From Lysobacterales bacterium (lineage in GTDB: Bacteria > Pseudomonadota > Gammaproteobacteria > Xanthomonadales > SZUA-36), in the NCBI GenBank assembly GCA_026196445.1, contig JAPHTE010000505.1, forward strand, positions 1 through 5,329: 5,329 bases of DNA, read 5' to 3'. The notes under the pieces are model-generated. The model ran no database searches, was not told the origin of the DNA, and saw only the letters and a list, made by a program, of their open reading frames with translations. Within the stretch, counting starts at the first letter, position 1; the number at the start of each line of letters is the position of its first letter. Both the position numbers and the translations under genes were made by a program. Shown here piece by piece: positions 1-4,425 of the stretch.

Positions 1-80
1 ATCCATTCAACCGCTCAAAGTTATCTTGCTTGAGGTCTGTTGAGCATTGTTTGCCAGGCAAGCGCCCTATCTTTTTTCAG

Positions 81-103
81 AACACGTCGTGAACCCATCC
101 CTG
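81..103 (-). repeat. 23-base repeat core, copy 1 (reverse)
   Basis: Read on the minus strand, this copy begins CAGGGATG and ends with ACGACGTGTT. It matches copy 2 (282-304) at 17 of 23 positions. It lies partly in the left arm and partly in the centre of the long inverted repeat, so the two structures are interleaved. Confidence 0.5.
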
Positions 104-109
104 GGCACT

Positions 110-135
110 CCTACAAAACCTCCCTGTTTTGTAGG
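110..135. repeat. Perfect hairpin inside the long inverted repeat
   Basis: CTACAAAAC (111-119) is exactly complementary to GTTTTGTAG (126-134), leaving the six-base loop CTCCCT. The pair C110-G135 extends the stem to 10 bp. The stem is only moderately GC-rich. T-runs lie further out (72-77 on the plus strand; the A-run at 144-148 reads as T on the minus strand), so it is not a textbook intrinsic terminator in either direction. Confidence 0.6.
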
Positions 136-253
136 GTTCTGAGAAAAAGCAGGGCACTCGCCTGGCTAAAACCGCGTCCAGTCTGATGCTTCAGTGTAAA
201 AATGAAAAGGTAAGTTGATAACGAGGATACAGGTATTCGAACCTGAGACCTTA

Positions 254-271
254 CACAACAGGGATGTTGTG
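254..271. repeat. Short perfect hairpin
   Basis: CACAAC (254-259) pairs exactly with GTTGTG (266-271) around the loop AGGGAT. The loop falls inside one of the recurring CAGGGATG octamers (259-266). A related stem, ACAAC/GTTGT, recurs at 379-383 and 394-398, suggesting that the two halves of this region derive from related repeat units. Confidence 0.45.
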
Positions 272-281
272 GAAGAGCCTA

Positions 282-304
282 CAGGGATGTATATACGGCG
301 TGTC
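282..304 (+). repeat. 23-base repeat core, copy 2
   Basis: The copy begins CAGGGATGTAT and ends ACGGCGTGTC. It is preceded by GAGCCTACA (275-283, overlapping its first bases), a nonamer repeated exactly at 345-353 ahead of the unit containing copy 3. CAGGGATG also occurs at 259-266 and 360-367, each upstream of a full core. The composite unit is therefore roughly CAGGGATG, a variable middle, then the full core. Confidence 0.6.
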
Positions 305-399
305 TCAGGTGGATATACCTGTGTCCGCGTCTGTACGCGTGATCGAGCCTACACGACTGCAGGGATGCGAGAGGTAGAACAACGCCTGGAGCAGTTGTC

Positions 400-422
400 G
401 AGGTATGTATCCACGGCGTGTC
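400..422 (+). repeat. 23-base repeat core, copy 3
   Basis: This copy matches copy 2 at 19 of 23 positions, including the unbroken shared ends ATGTAT and ACGGCGTGTC. It follows a degenerate unit starting with CAGGGATG at 360. Two direct copies plus one inverted copy within about 340 bases, all outside genes, indicate a dispersed intergenic repeat family rather than chance. Confidence 0.6.
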
Positions 423-445
423 CCGGGAAGGAATACCCATCCCGG
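423..445. repeat. GC-rich hairpin downstream of dksA
   Basis: CCGGGA (423-428) pairs with TCCCGG (440-445) around an 11-base loop. It lies about 40 bases past the dksA stop codon in the direction of dksA transcription. No T-run follows on the minus strand, so intrinsic termination is doubtful. It might stabilise the 3' end of the dksA message or simply be part of the repeat cluster. Confidence 0.4.
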
Positions 446-485
446 CTCAAGATACCAGGTTGAAACAGTCCAGTGTCGGAGGAGC

Positions 486-908
486 TTAATCCCCCATTTG
501 TTTTTGACGGAGTTCCCAGCGTTCCTGGGCATCCAGGCACAGGGTTGCAATCGGGCGGGCTTCCAGCCGCTGCAGACCGATCTCTTCACCGGTTTCTTCG
601 CAGTAGCCGTATTCACCCTCGTCCAGGCGGACCAGGGTCTTGTTGATCTTGTTGATCAATTTCCGGTAGCGGTCACGGGTCCGCAGCTCAAGGCTGTTCT
701 CGGTTTCCCTGGTGGCGCGCTCGGCTTCGTCACCCACATCCCTGACCTCGGCCTGCAGGTTGCTGATGGTTTCACGGGACTCGTTGATCAGTTCGTCCCT
801 CCACGTGATTAACTTTTGCCGGAAATATTCAAGTTGCATCGGATTCATGTATTCTTCATCGACAGAAGGCTTGTATCCTTTGGGCAATTTGATATCAGTG
901 TTGTTCAT
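486..908 (-). CDS. dksA: DksA-type RNA polymerase-binding transcription factor, two-cysteine form
   Basis: DksA binds the secondary channel of RNA polymerase and, with ppGpp, tunes rRNA and amino-acid promoters in the stringent response. The 140-residue product shows the family layout: an N-terminal segment with EEYMNPMQLEYFR (18-30), a coiled-coil hairpin (about 30-95), and a C-terminal globular domain ending in RQKQMGD. The coiled-coil tip residues equivalent to E. coli D71, D74 and A76 are present as D57, D60 and A62. The zinc site is reduced: the four-cysteine finger reads C103-x2-T106-x17-C124-x2-A127, the pattern I recall for the zinc-independent DksA2 of Pseudomonas and close to alphaproteobacterial DksA. 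A TGA three codons upstream in frame makes ATG 908 the earliest possible ATG. The gene is monocistronic as far as visible and divergent from yidD. The family call is secure; whether this is the only DksA of the genome is unknown. Confidence 0.95.
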   Translation of the reverse strand: MNNTDIKLPKGYKPSVDEEYMNPMQLEYFRQKLITWRDELINESRETISNLQAEVRDVGDEAERATRETENSLELRTRDRYRKLINKINKTLVRLDEGEYGYCEETGEEIGLQRLEARPIATLCLDAQERWELRQKQMGD

Positions 909-1080
909 ATATCGTCAAAAGCTCCTTGAAAATCTGATAAAATATACTGTAATCAATTGATTATTATATATTTATGCGGTTTTTAGCCGTTTCAAGGCTA
1001 AATCAAGGTGCAGTGTTATATCTCAACTGGCAGGCAACGGCAAGTTTTTTTTATTTACAAGCCCCTTCTTAACCGTAAAG
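909..1080. promoter_or_regulatory. AT-rich divergent promoter region between dksA and yidD
   Basis: This 172-base gap must drive dksA leftwards and probably yidD rightwards. On the minus strand a perfect TATAAT occurs at 968-963. The best -35-like hexamer, TTGAAA at 995-990, is 21 bases away, which is too far for a standard sigma-70 promoter. On the plus strand TTGAAA (926-931) and TGTAAT (948-953) are separated by 16 bases, a plausible promoter for yidD with a leader over 100 bases long. A perfect 7-base inverted repeat, TTTAGCC/GGCTAAA with a 7-base loop, spans 982-1002 just upstream of the dksA -10 candidate. It could be an operator or part of a leader. All assignments are by eye. Confidence 0.4.
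922..927 (-). promoter_or_regulatory. dksA ribosome binding site, widely spaced
   Basis: On the minus strand AAGGAG lies 13 bases before the ATG at 908. That is longer than the usual 5-9 bases, but no closer purine-rich match and no in-frame upstream start exist. It is therefore the likely site and may give modest translation efficiency. Confidence 0.55.
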
Positions 1081-1299
1081 ATGGACAACATGGACAAGTT
1101 TATCCTCGGCCTGATCCGTCTCTACCAACTCACCCTGAGCCCTTTATTAGGGCAGCACTGCCGCTTCACGCCGAGCTGTTCCCAGTACACGTCCGAGGCG
1201 ATTCGAAAATACGGCGCGGCCAAGGGCAGCTGGTTGGGCATCAAGCGCATCCTGCGTTGCCAGCCGTTCTGTGAGGGTGGACACGACCCCGTCCCGTGA
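1081..1299 (+). CDS. yidD: YidD, membrane protein insertion efficiency factor
   Basis: YidD is a small, membrane-associated amphipathic protein that assists YidC-dependent insertion of inner-membrane proteins. The 72-residue product carries the family signature in order: LIRLYQLTLSPLLG (11-24), HCRFTPSCSQY (26-36), EAIRKYGAAKGSWLG (39-53), KRILRCQP (55-62) and the C-terminal GGHDPVP. The conserved cysteines are C27, C33 and C60; C64 is an extra one. ATG 1081 is chosen because no start codon lies upstream in frame, but it has only a weak ribosome site. A second ATG at 1090 (M4) is equally possible and loses three residues. In many bacteria yidD sits between rnpA and yidC next to rpmH. Here it is divergent from dksA and upstream of a nickel permease, so it is either relocated or an extra copy. 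Family call is near certain. Confidence 0.95.
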   Translation: MDNMDKFILGLIRLYQLTLSPLLGQHCRFTPSCSQYTSEAIRKYGAAKGSWLGIKRILRCQPFCEGGHDPVP

Positions 1300-1308
1300 A
1301 GCGGGGTC
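1285..1308 (+). other. GC-rich hairpin across the yidD stop codon
   Basis: GACCCCG (1285-1291) pairs with CGGGGTC (1302-1308), extended by a T-G pair, around an eight-base loop. The TGA of yidD (1297-1299) sits in the loop. No T-run follows, so it is not a standard terminator. It could attenuate read-through into the permease or protect the yidD message. A weaker interrupted pairing, GGGTG-GGTAT with ATACC-CACCC (1313-1321 and 1346-1357), follows in the same gap. Confidence 0.45.
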
Positions 1309-1400
1309 ATCCGGGTGGTATGATGGGAACAGGTTCATGGCATGGATACCCTCACCCTTTCACAAACCAGGGCGGAGGAGTTGGTTTTCCCATACCCGAC

Positions 1401-1406
1401 GGGGAG
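1401..1406 (+). promoter_or_regulatory. Ribosome binding site that decides the permease start
   Basis: GGGGAG lies five bases before the TTG at 1412. This is the only strong Shine-Dalgarno match near the beginning of the frame, and it places the first membrane helix at the very N-terminus, as usual for these permeases. Confidence 0.65.
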
Positions 1407-1411
1407 TTACC

Positions 1412-2128
1412 TTGACCAGCATCATCTTTCTCGGCTTTCTAATTGGTATACAGCACGCGATGGAAGCGGACCACATTGCTGCTGTAGCTTCCCTGGCGAC
1501 CCGTAATCGATCGCTCAGGGATACTGTTAAACAGGGTGTCACCTGGGGTTTTGGGCACGCGCTAACGCTGTTTCTGTTCGGCGGCTTGGTCGTCGTCATG
1601 GACACCGTTATCCCGGAGCATTTTGCACAGGCACTGGAACTGGCTGTCGGCTTCATGCTTGTACTGCTGGGCCTGGACGTTTTGCGTCGGTTGATCAGGG
1701 AGCGCATCCATTTTCATAGCCACCGGCACGGTGCGACCCGGCACTTCCACGCCCACTCCCACCAGCCCGGTTTGGCTCACGAAAACGACCCCCACCGACA
1801 CGAGCACACCGGAGGATTTCCACTGCGTGCGTTGTTCGTCGGCATCATGCACGGCATGGCGGGATCCGCCGCGCTGATCATCCTTGCCCTTAACAGCGTG
1901 ACTTCGATTACCCAGGGCCTGCTCTACATCGCCATGTTCGGGATCGGTTCCATACTTGGCATGGCGGCGCTCGCGACCGTGATTAGCCTGCCGCTGAGGT
2001 ATACCTCGCACAGCCTGACCTGGGCGCATAACGGGCTCAAGGCCGTGGTCGGAGTGGTTACCGTTGGGTTGGGTTGTTTGTTGATCTACGAACTTGGCAT
2101 CAACCAGGGATTACTGATATTCAGTTAG
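1412..2128 (+). CDS. Nickel/cobalt permease of the NiCoT/UreH-like type with His-rich loop
   Basis: This is a polytopic inner-membrane protein that probably imports Ni2+ (or Co2+). From the TTG start it has 238 residues and about six membrane helices, roughly at 2-28, 43-66, 72-92, 136-160, 165-192 and 205-231. The nickel-permease signature HAMEADH (H-x4-D-H) is at 15-21 in helix 1, WGFGHALT at 45-52 in helix 2, and GIMHGMAGSAAL at 144-155. The cytoplasmic or periplasmic loop at 100-132 contains 12 histidines in 33 residues, likely a metal-binding or sensing segment. The frame is open back to a GTG at 1271 overlapping yidD and contains an ATG at 1337. Those starts would add a 25-47 residue polar, arginine-rich extension, and they lack good ribosome sites. 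The gene converges on hybD, so supplying nickel to the hydrogenase is the natural inference. Efflux or cobalt transport cannot be excluded. Confidence 0.85.
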   Translation: MTSIIFLGFLIGIQHAMEADHIAAVASLATRNRSLRDTVKQGVTWGFGHALTLFLFGGLVVVMDTVIPEHFAQALELAVGFMLVLLGLDVLRRLIRERIHFHSHRHGATRHFHAHSHQPGLAHENDPHRHEHTGGFPLRALFVGIMHGMAGSAALIILALNSVTSITQGLLYIAMFGIGSILGMAALATVISLPLRYTSHSLTWAHNGLKAVVGVVTVGLGCLLIYELGINQGLLIFS

Positions 2129-2141
2129 CAGCGTATTGACG

Positions 2142-2639
2142 TCAGACCTTCACTTTGACCGGGTAGCCCAGCTCCGCCAGTTCCCGGACTACTGCCTCGG
2201 CGAGTTCGTCCATCTTCGAGCCGATTCGATCCGACAGATCAAGTGACAACTCCAGAGACTGCGGCACCAGGCCGATCACTGTCACACGCCCGGGACGCTC
2301 TCCGCTGAGTTCAAGGCTGGCGAGCACATCCGCCAGGCCAAGCTGGTGAAACGTGACCTTCAAACCAAAGTAAACGGGTACGTCCTGATCGCTCAATTTG
2401 ACCAGCGTGCCCGGTGGGTCACCCGTCTGCACGGCGTCGAGCACCAATAACTGTTCACGTCCGCTGATCTTGTCGATCAGTGCCATACCGGATGTACCAC
2501 CATCCAGTAACTCGATTTCGGTCGGAAATGCATAGCGCTGCCTCAGCAGCTTCAGTGCATGGATACCGAGACCCTCATCTTCAAGCAGGATATTGCCCAG
2601 GCCCAGTACAAGCACCGGGCTCTGGGCGGTCGTCCCCAC
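2142..2639 (-). CDS. hybD: Hydrogenase maturation endopeptidase, HybD type
   Basis: This protease removes the short C-terminal peptide of the hydrogenase large subunit after nickel insertion, locking the active site. With the GTG at 2639 it has 165 residues, close to the 164 of E. coli HybD. The nucleotide-level motifs are GLGNILLEDEGLG (13-25), LLDGGTSGM (44-52), LLVLDAVQTGDPPGT (64-78) and FHQLGLADVL (97-106). The nickel-sensing ligands equivalent to HybD E16, D62 and H93 are E22, D68 and H98, all present. The frame stays open to an ATG at 2762 inside hybC, but that would add 41 unconserved residues. GTG 2639 has GGAG (2654-2651) eleven bases upstream and puts the conserved beta-strand at the N-terminus. 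It lies 53 bases after the hybC stop, in the same operon, so HybC is its obvious substrate. The start is less certain than the function. Confidence 0.93.
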   Translation of the reverse strand: MGTTAQSPVLVLGLGNILLEDEGLGIHALKLLRQRYAFPTEIELLDGGTSGMALIDKISGREQLLVLDAVQTGDPPGTLVKLSDQDVPVYFGLKVTFHQLGLADVLASLELSGERPGRVTVIGLVPQSLELSLDLSDRIGSKMDELAEAVVRELAELGYPVKVKV

Positions 2640-2692
2640 CGCGTAATCGTCTCCAGGGCCCACAGGCCCCAGCAAGTCAGCTGCCGCAGGTG

Positions 2693-4396
2693 TCAAAGCG
2701 CCTTGACCTTGACAATTTCCTGTTTGCGGTTGTCCACCACGTGGATTGCGCATGCCATGCATGGATCAAAGGAATGGACCGTGCGTAATACTTCCAGTGG
2801 TTTCTCGGGATCGGCAATCGGATTACCCAATAAAGACGCCTCGTACGGGCCGAGTTCATCGCTCTCATCACGTGGCCCCGAGTTCCATGTCGAGGGCACC
2901 ACGGCCTGGTAATTCGCTATTTTCCCATCCCTGATGACCACCCAGTGCGACAGCACCCCGCGCGGCGCTTCGTGGTACCCGAAGCCGCGCTGCTCGCCCT
3001 GAGGGAAAGTGGGCCGGTTGAAGGTCCGGTAGTCACCGGAGCCGATATTGTCCATCAGCGCTTGCCATTGGTTTTGCAGGCTTTCGTAGATCACCGCACA
3101 TCTCACGCCTCGTGCAGCGTGACGGCCGATGGTGGAATGCAGGGCGGTCAGCGGAATCTGGCTGCCAGCCAGGCTGCTGGCCGTACCCATGACCGTGTCA
3201 AGGTAGCGCTTGCTGGGTTCATGACCCGCAGCAACCATGCACAATACGTTGGCCAGCGGCCCCACCTGCGCGCGCTTGTCATAAAAAGTCGGCGCCTTGA
3301 CCCAGGAGTACTTGCCGTCATCCTGAAAATCGGTGTATTGCGGCACGGTCTCGCCGTCATAGGGGTGCAAGGCTCCACCCGCATCCTCGTACCAGGCGTG
3401 CTTGCTGCTCTCGGTGACCCCGTCCTCAAAATAGGAATCCTGGAAGCTTGAGATCGGTTTGAAACTCGCCAGGTCGCCGTCCGCGATATAGCCGCCCGGC
3501 AGCTCAAACTCTGTTCCCGCCGTGTCCATGGGCATCTCGGGCACGCACAGGTAGTTCTTGACGCCTGCGCCGTACTGGGTCCAATCCGCGTAGAAGGCAC
3601 CCACGGCCGCCACATCGACCAGGTAAACATTACGAATGAAATCGCCGAGTTTATCCATCAGGGTCTTGATGTAATACAAGCGTTCAAGCGTCAGCGTCGA
3701 CTGTGAATCAAGGTTGATGGGGTTGGCCACGCCGCCCACTGCGAGGTTCTGGATATGTGGTGTCTTGCTGCCCAGGATCGAGACGATCTGGTTGGCAATA
3801 CGCTGGTATTCCAGGGCCTGCAGGTAATGGGCCGCGGCCAGCAGGTTAACCTCCGGTGGCAATTTCATCGCCGGATGACCCCAGTAGCCATTGGTAAAGA
3901 TTCCCAGCTGGCCCGATTCGACCAGTTTTTGCAACCGTTCCTTGACTGCCTTCATTTCCTGCACGGTATTGTTGGGCCAGTCTGACAGGGTACCTGCCAG
4001 TTGTGCAGTCTTGGCAGGATCGGCCTGCAACGCTGACACCACGTCGACCCAGTCCAGCGCCGAGAGGTGGTAGAAATGCACGATATGATCGTGCAGGCAA
4101 TGCGCAGCGATGATCATGTTGCGGATGTACTGCGCATTGAGCGGAACTTCGAGCTGTAGGGCGTTTTCAACTGCCCGCACCGAGGTGATCGCGTGGACCG
4201 TGGTGCACACGCCGCAAATCCGTTGGGTAAACACCCAGGCATCGCGTGGGTCCCGGCCCTGCAGGATCAGTTCAATTCCCCGCCACATCTGCCCGGAGGA
4301 CCATGCATTGGTGACTTTACCGTCATTCACCTCGCAATCGATACGCAAATGGCCTTCGATGCGTGTGACCGGATCTACTGTAATTCTTGTTGCCAC
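2693..4396 (-). CDS. hybC: [NiFe] hydrogenase large subunit, HybC (hydrogenase-2) type
   Basis: This catalytic subunit of a group 1 membrane-bound uptake hydrogenase carries out H2 = 2H+ + 2e- at a Ni-Fe(CN)2CO centre. The 567 residues equal the E. coli HybC length, and long blocks agree. The proton-path glutamate is E14 (TRIEGH), and E42 follows in RGIE. The first active-site motif is RICGVCTTVH (59-68; C61, C64). The canopy arginine is R479 (EAPRGVLSHW). The second cysteine motif is DPCMACAIH (544-552; C546, C549). Cleavage after H552 would remove a 15-residue tail ending in VKVKAL, the expected substrate of HybD. There is no signal peptide; such subunits are exported by Tat together with the small subunit. 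The start is a GTG with GGGAGG five bases upstream. hybB ends 29 bases before it, and the hybD coding region follows. All active-site ligands are intact, so it should be functional. Confidence 0.98.
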   Translation of the reverse strand: MATRITVDPVTRIEGHLRIDCEVNDGKVTNAWSSGQMWRGIELILQGRDPRDAWVFTQRICGVCTTVHAITSVRAVENALQLEVPLNAQYIRNMIIAAHCLHDHIVHFYHLSALDWVDVVSALQADPAKTAQLAGTLSDWPNNTVQEMKAVKERLQKLVESGQLGIFTNGYWGHPAMKLPPEVNLLAAAHYLQALEYQRIANQIVSILGSKTPHIQNLAVGGVANPINLDSQSTLTLERLYYIKTLMDKLGDFIRNVYLVDVAAVGAFYADWTQYGAGVKNYLCVPEMPMDTAGTEFELPGGYIADGDLASFKPISSFQDSYFEDGVTESSKHAWYEDAGGALHPYDGETVPQYTDFQDDGKYSWVKAPTFYDKRAQVGPLANVLCMVAAGHEPSKRYLDTVMGTASSLAGSQIPLTALHSTIGRHAARGVRCAVIYESLQNQWQALMDNIGSGDYRTFNRPTFPQGEQRGFGYHEAPRGVLSHWVVIRDGKIANYQAVVPSTWNSGPRDESDELGPYEASLLGNPIADPEKPLEVLRTVHSFDPCMACAIHVVDNRKQEIVKVKAL

Positions 4397-4400
4397 GGAA

Positions 4401-4407
4401 ACCTCCC
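4401..4407 (-). promoter_or_regulatory. Strong ribosome binding site of hybC
   Basis: Minus-strand GGGAGGT ends four bases before the GTG at 4396 (five after GGGAGG). This supports the GTG start, which is also where homology to E. coli HybC begins. The site lies in the 29-base gap after the hybB stop. Confidence 0.75.
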
Positions 4408-4425
4408 GTTTTTAGATGTATTTTG

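Larger units (their letters stand above)
53..166. repeat. Long imperfect inverted repeat, MITE-like
   Basis: The arms at 53-83 and 136-166 are each 31 bases and match at 25 of 31 positions when one is reverse-complemented. Both outer ends read GCCAGGC or its complement, and the inner ends match over CAGAAC. Most mismatches are transitions, so many positions could still pair as G-U in RNA. The 52-base centre contains a perfect 9-base hairpin (111-134) next to the right arm, and a reverse copy of the 23-base repeat core starts inside the left arm. The octamer GGGCACTC occurs at 103-110 and 152-159. There is no coding capacity. Size and terminal inverted repeats fit a miniature non-autonomous element or a large palindromic intergenic repeat. 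No clear target-site duplication is visible, so mobility is unproven. Confidence 0.6.
225..326. repeat. Segment framed by inverted 12-mers, with two CAGGT-N6-ACCTG palindromes
   Basis: GGATACAGGTAT at 225-236 has a reverse complement with one mismatch at 315-326. Each end also carries a local palindrome of identical design: CAGGT, six bases, ACCTG at 230-245 and again at 306-321. The six-base spacers differ (ATTCGA and GGATAT). Between them sit the 254-271 hairpin and repeat copy 2. The repeated half-sites at fixed spacing could be RNA hairpins, ends of a degenerate element, or protein-binding sites. The sequence alone does not decide. Confidence 0.45.
1..485. other. Gene-free repeat-rich intergenic region
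   Basis: No reading frame in this stretch has a recognisable product. Bases 1-52 show nothing I can name. Bases 53-166 form a long imperfect inverted repeat. Bases 225-445 hold a string of short hairpins and repeat copies, described separately. The region lies downstream of dksA, which is transcribed leftwards into it. It could therefore be transcribed as a dksA 3' untranslated region, but no hairpin followed by a clear T-run was found that would fix the end of that transcript. Confidence 0.7.

Noticed and set aside
226..250. tRNA T-arm-like sequence (GGTTCGAAT on the minus strand inside a CAGGT/ACCTG stem)
   Set aside because: The loop and stem lengths do not fit a T-arm, and no acceptor stem, anticodon arm in register or CCA end can be built around it.
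215..463. 82-codon open frame with a TTG start in the repeat region
   Set aside because: It is made of the repeat units and hairpins described here, shows no recognisable domain, and lacks a convincing ribosome site.
1..485. CRISPR array
   Set aside because: The repeat copies are few, in both orientations, diverged and unevenly spaced, and no cas gene is present.
405..812. 135-codon plus-strand frame opposite dksA
   Set aside because: It is the antisense shadow of a clear dksA gene, with no family features of its own.
1044..1053. T-rich run as part of an intrinsic terminator upstream of yidD
   Set aside because: No stable GC-rich hairpin precedes it on the plus strand, and no gene ends there.
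1008..1274. 88-codon plus-strand frame overlapping yidD
   Set aside because: It is in another frame over a confidently identified yidD and has no recognisable motif.
2640..2762. hybD start at the ATG at 2762 overlapping hybC
   Set aside because: The added 41 residues are unlike the family, which begins just before the GLGN motif. The GTG at 2639 has a ribosome site and gives the HybD length.
3148..3630. 160-codon minus-strand frame inside hybC
   Set aside because: It is an alternative-frame shadow of the hydrogenase large subunit in GC-rich coding DNA.
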